Shown one piece after another: positions 1 to 5,224 of a DNA stretch of 5,224 nucleotides (position 1 is its first letter; each line of letters begins with the position of its first letter). The position numbers and the translations under genes are program-made. Source of the DNA: Ruminococcus sp. UBA5129 (GTDB lineage Bacteria; Bacillota; Clostridia; Oscillospirales; Ruminococcaceae); assembly GCA_002414125.1 (NCBI GenBank), contig DHYN01000077.1:5380-10603 (forward strand), given 5' to 3'. The notes under the pieces were generated by a model that saw nothing but the letters and a program-made list of their open reading frames with translations, made no database searches and was not told the origin of the DNA.

Positions 1-3000
1 GGGAGTTGTTTCCTCCACGGGTTCGGAAGCGATCTCTTCGGCTGAAGCGTTCACTTCGACAGGGGCAGAAGCTTTTTTGTTTTCTCTGCGGTCACTGCGA
101 AGCTTTGCGAGAGCAATGACCATTTTGTTGTTCCTGCGGTCATAGCGGAAGATCAGCACGATCGCAGCGATGCCGAGAAGAAGGAGTATCATTCCGAAAA
201 CGAATCCCGGCGGAGTATAGGTCATTGTAACGGTATGCTCACCGGGGGTCAGCTCAACGCCGATGAGAGCATTGAGCACCTCGATATGCTCCACTTTCTT
301 GCCATCTACCTTTACGGTCCAGCCGGGCTCGTACGGGATAGATGTCATCATTATCTGATCGCTGCCTGCGGTGATAGTGCCTGTAAGACTGCGTTCGGAG
401 CACTTATCGGGGTCGAGCTGCCACGGATTCTGCTGAAGCTGCCGGATATCCTTCTTGAATGCATCGTAGTTGAAGTGGTAGAAAAGGAAGTCCTTGATGA
501 TCGTGAACTTGTCCTTGGACTTGCCTGTTTTGTCCTCCTTTAGTGTGAGTCGTACCTCGATATCCGTGCCTGTCGGATATGAGCCGATCCTGAGCGCGTT
601 GTAGTTATCGCCCTCAAAGTACTTGTTTTCGCCGAGCGCCTTATGGTTTATAAAGTTGCCGTTTTCGTCTTTTTCCGTTGAGATCCAGAGGTTCACCTCT
701 TTCTGGAAGAGGGTCTTGAGGTACATGAAGATCTCATCGTTTGATTGAGCGGTGATGTGGAGACGAATAGTGGGGTCTTTACCGCTGCCGTCTTCAATGA
801 ACTTCTTCTGATTTGAGCCATACGGTTCTTCGTTGACGTTTGCAAGCTGGTAGGACACCTCGATCGGCGTGTAGTACTCGGCATTTCCGTCAAAGGTAAC
901 ATAGCCCTTGTCGTCTGCCACGAACACGGTCTGACCTGTGAGAGTGCTGAGGAACATATTCTGGCTGTTGAATGGATTGTCGGCTCCGAGGTGGTCGAGG
1001 CGCTTTATGTCTGAGCTTGCCATGTAGCCTATCGACAGCGCATCGGGATTCTCATAGACATGGTAGGTCGAGGGCTTATCGTCCTTGCCGACATAATCCA
1101 TGGTGAATATCTTTTGGTAATTGGGGTTGAGACGTATTTCCGACTTGCCGATCGAGGGGTCGTGGACTACATATCTGATGCCCATGAGCGAATCGGCGAG
1201 AGATGAGTTTCCGTCATATCTTGTGACATAGCTTCTCTTAGCGTAGCCGAGCGTTTGGATGAAGCTGAGTATTTTTGTATTCATCACGGAGCTTGAGTGC
1301 GAGATCCCCTTGAGCCCGTAGCCGAGGTTGTCGTTTATGGCACGGAAAAAGGTTTTTTCAGAGCGGAAGATCACGTTGTTGCCGTTCTTGTCTCTGTCGT
1401 AGTCCTCGATAGCGTTCGTGACGTTGATTCCTTCGGCGATGACGTTCTGGTAGGAGCTTTTCTTGGAGTAGATGATCTCCCAGTCAGCCTTGTGTATCGT
1501 GTCGTAGGCGTTTATGCCCAGCTCGGCAAGCGTTACCACGGCGATGACCGCGGTGAGGATATGCTTTGTGGAGTTCTTCTTTGCGCGGCTGTAAATATAT
1601 ATTATAATGAGGAAGAATACTATGAGCAGGCTGCCGAATAAGATAGTTCCGAAGGAGAACTGCGTAACATCTTCATTATTGACCTTATGCGTTGCAGTAT
1701 TGGGGAATATTCCGACATACTTGAAGTCCTTTGGAGTATACTTGAACGTATCGAGAAGCGCGGTGAATAATAGTATGACTGCGAGGAAGCCTGCACCGAT
1801 ATAGCCTGCTGTCTTTGCATTGAGCTTGTAGCCGTCAAGTTTGCAGAAGCACTCCGCGCCCAGTGTAAGGAGCACGAATGAAACGATGAACGAGTATCTG
1901 TACGGGAGCCAGTTCGGAACCTGTCCGCCGTGCCAAAGCATATCAACGGGCTTGATGTACATGCTTCCGATGAGTATCACAAGCAGGAAAGCGCATCCGA
2001 TCTTTTTGTTTCTGCCGATCTTCTTGTTCATGAAGAAAAGCGGTGCGAGCACGAGTGCGAAAACTCCGCAGTATACCTCCGGCATACCTTGAACGTTTAC
2101 TGAATAGTACTGGTTCGGGAGGAATGTCGGCACGAGTTCGATAAGCGAGAATTGTGTTTTGAAGCTGTAATCGGGCTTCGAGAAGTTGAACTTTCCAAGC
2201 GAAAGTGCGTTGTATACAGGCAGAAGCATGAATGCGCTGCACATCAGGACTATTATAGTCGAGAGGACGATCCTTTTGAATGCATCAACACGGTCGGAGG
2301 AGTGCTTGAATTTCTTATCCGTACCGAAATAGAGATAATAGAAGAAGTATACCGCCGTGAAGATCGCGATCATGAAGCCGATGTAGAAATTCGCAACAAA
2401 CATGAGCGAGAGCGGTATTATGTAGTTGAGCTTTCTGCCGTCGTCAACAAGGTATTCGATTCCAAGCACGATCAGAGGAAGAAGTATGAGTCCGTCAAGC
2501 CACATCGGGTCGATCGTCTGGATGACGGAGTAGCTCATGAGGGCATACATCGTTGAGAAGATTACCGAGTGCAGTGGCTTTACACCTTTGGACTTCTGCA
2601 AATAATAGCAGAACGTCACACCCGATGAACCGATCTTGCAAAGCTGCATAGCCATCATTCCTTCAAGGATGAGAGTCCTCGGGAGCAGCATGATGATAAG
2701 CGAGAACGGACTCGCGAGGTAATAGCCGATGATACCCATGAATCCGCCCGACAGGTTTCGGCTCCAACTGTAGAAGAGACTTCCGTCGCCCCACAGGGCA
2801 TCGCGTGCCGCCTCAAAGTAGTATATGTACTGCGCGTTGAGGTCGAGCACAAGAACGGAATTGTTTCCGAACGGGAACACCTTGAACAGCGCATATACGA
2901 TAAATTCGGTAAGTGCAGGTACAAAGAACGCGATGAGGTATATCCACCACGGGCACTTTGCTGCAAGCTGCGCTGCACGGGTTTCAAGCGCATTGTCAGG

Positions 3001-3036
3001 CTTTAGCGTTGCCTGAGATCTTTTTTTCTTAGCCAA
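1..3036 (-). CDS. YfhO family multi-pass membrane protein (putative GT-C-type glycosyltransferase), C-terminus beyond window
   Basis: An uninterrupted frame of 1012 codons starts at TTG 3036-3034 and leaves the window at base 1. Residues 1-29 are a basic cytoplasmic leader (AKKKR) and 31-51 the first membrane helix. The extracellular DLNAQY (65-70) and GYYLASPF (104-111) follow, then WLDGLILLP (179-187), NFYIGF (216-221), WHGGQVPNW (368-376) and PYRYSF (378-383) among roughly a dozen helices up to about residue 510. A soluble, probably extracellular region spans about 511-943 and contains IPYEPGW (900-906). A last helix lies at about 944-963, followed by a charged, Glu/Ala-rich tail. This order is typical of YfhO proteins. 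Bacillus and Listeria members are known to be needed for sugar decoration of lipoteichoic acid; Asp65 would suit a GT-C catalytic acid, which is inference. The acceptor and sugar here are unknown. The protein is at least 1012 residues, long for the family. It stands alone, divergent from deoD. Family call is confident, substrate is not. Confidence 0.93.
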   Translation of the reverse strand, partial: MAKKKRSQATLKPDNALETRAAQLAAKCPWWIYLIAFFVPALTEFIVYALFKVFPFGNNSVLVLDLNAQYIYYFEAARDALWGDGSLFYSWSRNLSGGFMGIIGYYLASPFSLIIMLLPRTLILEGMMAMQLCKIGSSGVTFCYYLQKSKGVKPLHSVIFSTMYALMSYSVIQTIDPMWLDGLILLPLIVLGIEYLVDDGRKLNYIIPLSLMFVANFYIGFMIAIFTAVYFFYYLYFGTDKKFKHSSDRVDAFKRIVLSTIIVLMCSAFMLLPVYNALSLGKFNFSKPDYSFKTQFSLIELVPTFLPNQYYSVNVQGMPEVYCGVFALVLAPLFFMNKKIGRNKKIGCAFLLVILIGSMYIKPVDMLWHGGQVPNWLPYRYSFIVSFVLLTLGAECFCKLDGYKLNAKTAGYIGAGFLAVILLFTALLDTFKYTPKDFKYVGIFPNTATHKVNNEDVTQFSFGTILFGSLLIVFFLIIIYIYSRAKKNSTKHILTAVIAVVTLAELGINAYDTIHKADWEIIYSKKSSYQNVIAEGINVTNAIEDYDRDKNGNNVIFRSEKTFFRAINDNLGYGLKGISHSSSVMNTKILSFIQTLGYAKRSYVTRYDGNSSLADSLMGIRYVVHDPSIGKSEIRLNPNYQKIFTMDYVGKDDKPSTYHVYENPDALSIGYMASSDIKRLDHLGADNPFNSQNMFLSTLTGQTVFVADDKGYVTFDGNAEYYTPIEVSYQLANVNEEPYGSNQKKFIEDGSGKDPTIRLHITAQSNDEIFMYLKTLFQKEVNLWISTEKDENGNFINHKALGENKYFEGDNYNALRIGSYPTGTDIEVRLTLKEDKTGKSKDKFTIIKDFLFYHFNYDAFKKDIRQLQQNPWQLDPDKCSERSLTGTITAGSDQIMMTSIPYEPGWTVKVDGKKVEHIEVLNALIGVELTPGEHTVTMTYTPPGFVFGMILLLLGIAAIVLIFRYDRRNNKMVIALAKLRSDRRENKKASAPVEVNASAEEIASEPVEETTP

Positions 3037-3050
3037 TTTTGTTCCTCCTT
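3034..3050 (-). promoter_or_regulatory. Ribosome binding site and TTG start of the YfhO gene
   Basis: On the minus strand AAGGAGG (3050-3044) lies seven bases before TTG (3036-3034). This is a near-ideal Shine-Dalgarno and spacing. The first in-frame ATG is only at codon 100, inside the conserved membrane region, so a start there would delete the first helix and the DLNAQY motif. The TTG is therefore chosen. The start codon itself overlaps no other gene. Confidence 0.88.
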
Positions 3051-3056
3051 GGTAAA

Positions 3057-3070
3057 GGCGGTGAGCCGCC
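3057..3070 (-). other. Small GC-rich stem-loop in the YfhO leader
   Basis: GGCGG (3057-3061) and CCGCC (3066-3070) can form a five-base-pair stem with a four-base loop. On the minus-strand transcript it would sit in the roughly 45-nt leader, six bases before the Shine-Dalgarno AAGGAGG. It is followed by only three U residues and so is not a convincing terminator. It could protect the 5' end or modulate ribosome access; this is inference. Confidence 0.5.
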
Positions 3071-3089
3071 AAAAATTGCATACAAAAAC

Positions 3090-3118
3090 ATTATACTATA
3101 TAAATATGATTTTTGCAA
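3090..3118 (-). promoter_or_regulatory. Sigma-A-type promoter for the YfhO gene
   Basis: The minus strand reads TTGCAA (3118-3113), a 17-bp spacer, then the consensus -10 TATAAT (3095-3090). The predicted start of transcription is near 3083, giving a leader of about 45 nt to the TTG codon. The six bases immediately upstream of the -35 are AACCAC, the same as in the divergent deoD promoter. Confidence 0.78.
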
Positions 3119-3227
3119 GTGGTTCAACGAAATTTTGCACGGCAACGGATTTATCTCTTGGCAAAAAATACGAAAGAAAAGACTACGATAACGTCTTGGT
3201 ATTACATAAAAAAGTAAATGCTTTGCC

Positions 3228-3254
3228 GCGTTTACGAGACTTCTCGTCTCGCGC
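3228..3254. other. Bulged stem-loop GCG-CGAGAC / GTCTCG-CGC
   Basis: CGAGAC (3235-3240) pairs with GTCTCG (3246-3251) around the loop TTCTC. The stem is extended by GCG (3228-3230) with CGC (3252-3254), with TTTA bulged out. No T-run follows on either strand, so it is not a terminator. It lies upstream of both predicted promoters and so outside both predicted leaders. Confidence 0.5.
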
Positions 3255-3264
3255 TATCCGCTCA

Positions 3265-3280
3265 CTTTGTTAATACAAAG
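3265..3280. other. Palindromic stem-loop CTTTGT-TAAT-ACAAAG
   Basis: A perfect six-base-pair stem closes a TAAT tetraloop. Its right arm overlaps CAAAGC (3276-3281), which is also complementary to GCTTTG at 3220-3225. The small hairpin and a longer stem enclosing the 3228-3254 hairpin are therefore mutually exclusive if the region is transcribed. Confidence 0.5.
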
Positions 3281-3364
3281 CGATGCAAAAAACTTTTCTG
3301 CAAGGAAGAGGTTTGCACAACCTAACTAATTGACAGAAAATTTTGCTAAATGCCAAATAACCAC

Positions 3365-3393
3365 TTGTTTTTTTGCGGAAAATTGTGTATAAT
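3365..3393 (+). promoter_or_regulatory. Sigma-A-type promoter for deoD and the downstream GDPD gene
   Basis: TTGTTT (3365-3370), a 17-bp spacer and a perfect TATAAT (3388-3393) place the start of transcription near 3400, about 30 nt before the deoD ATG. The -35 is only a half match, which may mean dependence on an activator or moderate strength. AACCAC immediately upstream is shared with the divergent promoter. Confidence 0.78.
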
Positions 3394-3414
3394 AAAATAA
3401 ATATACCCGAAAAA

Positions 3415-3422
3415 TAAGGAGG
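3415..3422 (+). promoter_or_regulatory. Ribosome binding site of deoD
   Basis: TAAGGAGG ends eight bases before the ATG at 3431. It is a strong Shine-Dalgarno that fixes the deoD start. Confidence 0.9.
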
Positions 3423-3430
3423 CTTTTATT

Positions 3431-4147
3431 ATGCCTACACCCCATAACAGTGCAAATAAAGGCGATATTGCCAAGACCGTTCTCATGCCGGGAGATCCGC
3501 TGAGAGCTCAGTTTATCGCCGAAAACTACCTCACCGACACGACCTGCTACAACAAGGTCAGGGGAATGCTCGGCTTCACGGGACTCTACAAGGGTCAGCG
3601 TATATCCGTTCAGGGAAGCGGAATGGGTATCCCCTCTATCGGCATCTATTCTTGGGAGCTTTTCAACGAATACGACGTCGAGAATATAATCCGTGTGGGT
3701 ACGGCAGGAGCTATTGCCGATAACGTGGAGCTCCGCGATGTGGTGATAGCGCTCAGCGCAAGTACCAATTCCGCCTATGCATCGCAGTTCGGACTTCCCG
3801 GAACATACGCTCCGACTGCTTCGTGGAAGCTCATTAGCGCAGCCGCAGAGGCTGCATCAATGAAGGACTGCACATGCCATATGGGCAATATCTTCTCAAG
3901 CGATACATTTTACGATGACTCCTCAAGTCTCGAAAAATGGCAGAAAATGGGAGTGCTTGCCGTTGAAATGGAGTCGGCAGCGCTCTATATGAACGCCGCG
4001 AGAGCAGGCAAGAATGCCCTCTGCATCCTGACAGTGTCCGACTGTCCGCTCAGAGGTCTTGCTACGACCGCCGAGGAGAGGCAGTCCACGTTTCTCGATA
4101 TGATGGAGATCGCGCTCGAGACCGCCATTAACGCCGAGACCGCATAA
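3431..4147 (+). CDS. deoD: Purine nucleoside phosphorylase, DeoD type
   Basis: This cytoplasmic salvage enzyme (EC 2.4.2.1) reversibly splits purine (deoxy)nucleosides with phosphate into free base and (deoxy)ribose-1-phosphate. The 238-residue length is that of the hexameric bacterial DeoD class, and the frame aligns with E. coli DeoD along its length. Visible motifs are TPH (His5, contributed to the neighbouring subunit's site), the phosphate loop MPGDPLRA (19-26, Gly21 and Arg25), VRGMLGFTG (43-51, Arg44), GMGIPS (64-69), RVGTAG (88-93, Arg88, with Thr91 where E. coli has Ser), the ribose-binding VEMESAALY (178-186) and the catalytic pair Asp204 (TVSD) and Arg217 (EERQ). All key residues are present. 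After Asp204 the loop reads CPLRG, unlike the E. coli HIRTH, as expected for a distant relative. It is first in a two-gene transcript and its TAA overlaps the next ATG. Confidence 0.97.
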   Translation: MPTPHNSANKGDIAKTVLMPGDPLRAQFIAENYLTDTTCYNKVRGMLGFTGLYKGQRISVQGSGMGIPSIGIYSWELFNEYDVENIIRVGTAGAIADNVELRDVVIALSASTNSAYASQFGLPGTYAPTASWKLISAAAEAASMKDCTCHMGNIFSSDTFYDDSSSLEKWQKMGVLAVEMESAALYMNAARAGKNALCILTVSDCPLRGLATTAEERQSTFLDMMEIALETAINAETA

Positions 4148-4149
4148 TG
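4145..4149 (+). promoter_or_regulatory. TAATG stop/start overlap coupling deoD to the GDPD gene
   Basis: The last A of the deoD stop TAA (4145-4147) is the first base of the next ATG (4147-4149). No good Shine-Dalgarno precedes this ATG within the end of deoD, so re-initiation by ribosomes finishing deoD is the likely route. The next in-frame ATG is at codon 28, inside the first hydrophobic segment, which supports the overlapping start. Confidence 0.8.
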
Positions 4150-5224
4150 AAAAGAACATTTCGATCTGCCCTGCTTTTTCTGAGGTCGTTTCCGACAGTG
4201 ATACTGTTTGAACTGATCTTCAAGCTGATGCTGACTTCGATCGGTGCTCCGCTGTTTTCAATACTGCTTGAAATCGCGATGAAGCGCTCCAAGATAAGCT
4301 ACCTTACAACGGACAACATCGGCAGGCTTCTGAAAAGTCCGTTCACATGGCTCATACTTATCTTGATGTTGTTTGTGCTGTCGGTGTTGTCTATTACTGA
4401 GCTGTCGGGACTTGTCGGGTGCTATGCGTGCAAGCTGCAAAAGAAAAAGATCACTCCGGCAGGAATGGTAGTCACAGGTCTCAGGGCTTTTGCTAAGGCT
4501 TTCCGCGGCGCAGGTGCAATGAAGTTTGCGTGCTTCATGCTCGTAGTACCCATCGCACAGCTTACCCTCACATCGGGAGTTTTCCTCACACCGTTTATTC
4601 CTCTTATGAGGCGTGCTATAAGCACCGCAAATCACCGTATACTGCTGACTGTGGCTATAATGGCGCTTGAGGCTGTCATCCTGTTCATGCTCGCGAGCCG
4701 GAGCTACAGTATACATTTTCTCGTTCTCACCGAAAAAAAGTACAGCGACTGCATAAAAAACAGCCGAAAAGCTCTCAAGGGAAAGAAGCTGTACATGGCT
4801 TTTGAGCTGCTTCTTCTGAGCATTTTTCTTGCTGTTATGACGGCAGCCGCAACACTTGCGGTAGGATTCGTGGTAATGCTGTTCATCAAGGGCTTTTCAC
4901 GTCCGGAGGCGGCATTCATGTCGGCTCTCAAGGTGCTCGGATATGCTTGGCAGATATTCACGATAATCTCGGTGATGATCTCTGCTCCTATGGTCATATG
5001 CTTCCTGACTGTCGGATTTGTGGACAATGTGAAGTACAGTGAGAAGCTGAGTCTGCCCGAGTCGGATGAATTGAAGCTGCCGACTGCCGTGAGAGCCTTC
5101 TCTGCGGCGGCTCTCATTGGAGTGGGAGTATTCCTCAACTTTTCGTATATCAAAGAGCTGTACCGCGGAAATGTCCGATTTGCTATCCTCAGCAAGCCTC
5201 AGATCTCGGCGCACAGGGGATTTT
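4147..5224 (+). CDS. Membrane-anchored glycerophosphodiester phosphodiesterase, N-terminal membrane region only (runs off window)
   Basis: The frame is open for 359 codons to the right edge. The visible part is almost entirely hydrophobic. Helices lie at about residues 16-41, 67-92, 126-148, 164-184, 217-247, 264-292 and 315-334, with basic loops such as KLQKKK (96-101) and EKKYSDCIKNSRK (196-208). After the last helix comes a short linker and then ISAHRGF (353-359), where the window ends. His-Arg-Gly at this point is the start of the GDPD catalytic motif (HRG, later PENT), and membrane-domain GDPDs of Gram-positives have this arrangement of several helices followed by the catalytic domain. 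Such enzymes hydrolyse glycerophosphodiesters to glycerol-3-phosphate and an alcohol; the catalytic domain would probably be outside the membrane. The catalytic part is not visible, so activity cannot be judged. The gene is translationally coupled to deoD. If the HRG match is fortuitous, it is simply an unknown membrane protein. Confidence 0.82.
   Translation, partial: MKRTFRSALLFLRSFPTVILFELIFKLMLTSIGAPLFSILLEIAMKRSKISYLTTDNIGRLLKSPFTWLILILMLFVLSVLSITELSGLVGCYACKLQKKKITPAGMVVTGLRAFAKAFRGAGAMKFACFMLVVPIAQLTLTSGVFLTPFIPLMRRAISTANHRILLTVAIMALEAVILFMLASRSYSIHFLVLTEKKYSDCIKNSRKALKGKKLYMAFELLLLSIFLAVMTAAATLAVGFVVMLFIKGFSRPEAAFMSALKVLGYAWQIFTIISVMISAPMVICFLTVGFVDNVKYSEKLSLPESDELKLPTAVRAFSAAALIGVGVFLNFSYIKELYRGNVRFAILSKPQISAHRGF

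Larger units (their letters stand above)
3125..3358. other. Non-coding intergenic core with several short palindromes
   Basis: This stretch has no convincing gene. It holds AAGAC/GTCTT (3179-3183 with 3193-3197), a stem CGAGAC/GTCTCG (3235-3240 with 3246-3251), a stem CTTTGT/ACAAAG (3265-3270 with 3275-3280), a 17-bp imperfect DNA palindrome (3285-3301) and AGGTT/AACCT (3309-3313 with 3319-3323). The hexamer TTTGCA or its complement recurs at 3134, 3284 and 3312, and also at 3112 just outside. A TTGACA at 3330-3335 has no good -10 at 16-18 bp. Candidates are a dispersed intergenic repeat, a small RNA gene, or regulatory DNA for the divergent genes; the sequence alone does not decide. Confidence 0.5.
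3116..3367. repeat. 9-bp inverted repeat CAAGTGGTT / AACCACTTG bracketing the intergenic core
   Basis: CAAGTGGTT at 3116-3124 is the exact reverse complement of AACCACTTG at 3359-3367. Each arm overlaps the -35 region of the promoter that faces outward from it, in the same orientation and at the same distance from TATAAT. The arms may be a duplicated operator for one regulator controlling both divergent promoters, or the ends of a small inserted element of 252 bp. No exact target-site duplication is visible outside the arms, although both flanks are T-rich. The match itself is certain; the role is open. Confidence 0.6.

Noticed and set aside
235..2556. Plus-strand open frames of 65-134 codons opposite the YfhO gene (235-543, 1297-1641, 2152-2556 and others)
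   Set aside because: They are antisense shadows of a continuous 1012-codon membrane protein with clear family motifs. They lack consistent ribosome binding sites and recognisable domains.
3021..3027. Run of seven A (coding strand) in codons 4-6 of the YfhO gene, as a possible slippage or phase-variation tract
   Set aside because: A seven-base A-run encoding a Lys-rich N-terminus is ordinary in such genomes, and the frame is intact on both sides. A similar run at 4733-4739 in the GDPD gene is equally unremarkable.
3049..3273. Plus-strand 74-codon open frame in the intergenic region
   Set aside because: It starts opposite the YfhO ribosome binding site, has no Shine-Dalgarno, runs through the minus-strand promoter and the palindromes, and its translation shows no recognisable domain. 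A later in-frame ATG at 3106 also lacks a ribosome binding site.
3285..3301. 17-bp imperfect palindrome as a defined repressor operator
   Set aside because: It is mostly an A-tract facing a T-tract with one mismatch, lies over 60 bp upstream of the deoD -35, and resembles no operator I can name. It is kept only as part of the intergenic description.
3330..3335. Perfect -35 hexamer TTGACA
   Set aside because: At 16-18 bp spacing the matching -10 would be CCAAAT or AAATAA-like, a poor fit. The TTGTTT/TATAAT pair further down is much better placed for deoD.
3037..3430. Known riboswitch or T-box in the intergenic region
   Set aside because: Both predicted leaders are too short (about 45 and 30 nt), and no conserved riboswitch core or terminator with a T-run was seen.
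3923..5214. Minus-strand open frames opposite deoD and the GDPD gene (3923-4159, 4258-4716, 4704-5195, 4897-5214)
   Set aside because: They overlap each other and the well-supported plus-strand genes, and their translations are biased, low-quality sequences typical of antisense frames.

Overview
The window looks like chromosomal DNA from an anaerobic Gram-positive bacterium of the Clostridia, most plausibly a Ruminococcus-like Oscillospiraceae. This rests on strong AAGGAGG ribosome binding sites, AT-rich intergenic DNA next to coding sequence of moderate GC, a TTG start codon and the protein families present. The placement is inference; no marker gene fixes the genus.

Layout. Positions 1-3036 are a single open reading frame on the minus strand, beginning at a TTG at 3036 and running off the left edge. 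It encodes a very large multi-pass membrane protein of the YfhO family (GT-C-like, implicated in glycosylating cell-surface polymers). Positions 3037-3430 are a 394-bp divergent intergenic region with two outward-facing sigma-A-type promoters. On the plus strand, deoD (3431-4147, purine nucleoside phosphorylase) is followed, through a TAATG stop/start overlap, by a membrane protein gene (4147 to the right edge). That gene is cut off just after the residues AHRGF, the usual opening of a glycerophosphodiester phosphodiesterase (GDPD) catalytic domain. It is therefore read as a membrane-anchored GDPD of which only the membrane part is visible.

How the parts fit. deoD and the GDPD gene are almost certainly one transcript with translational coupling. 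deoD is nucleoside salvage. The YfhO protein and the membrane GDPD both plausibly act on membrane or cell-envelope glycerophosphate or glycolipid chemistry, but no direct link among the three is shown by sequence.

The least explained DNA is the intergenic region. The two promoters carry the same nine bases, AACCACTTG, at the same place (AACCAC abutting the TTG of the -35, then 17 bp to a perfect TATAAT). Viewed on one strand this makes a 9-bp inverted repeat bracketing 252 bp. The interior contains several short palindromes and two mutually exclusive stem-loops. It could be a shared operator for divergent genes, a small dispersed (MITE-like) repeat, or a non-coding RNA. No CRISPR, tRNA, rRNA, insertion sequence or obvious new multi-gene system was seen.
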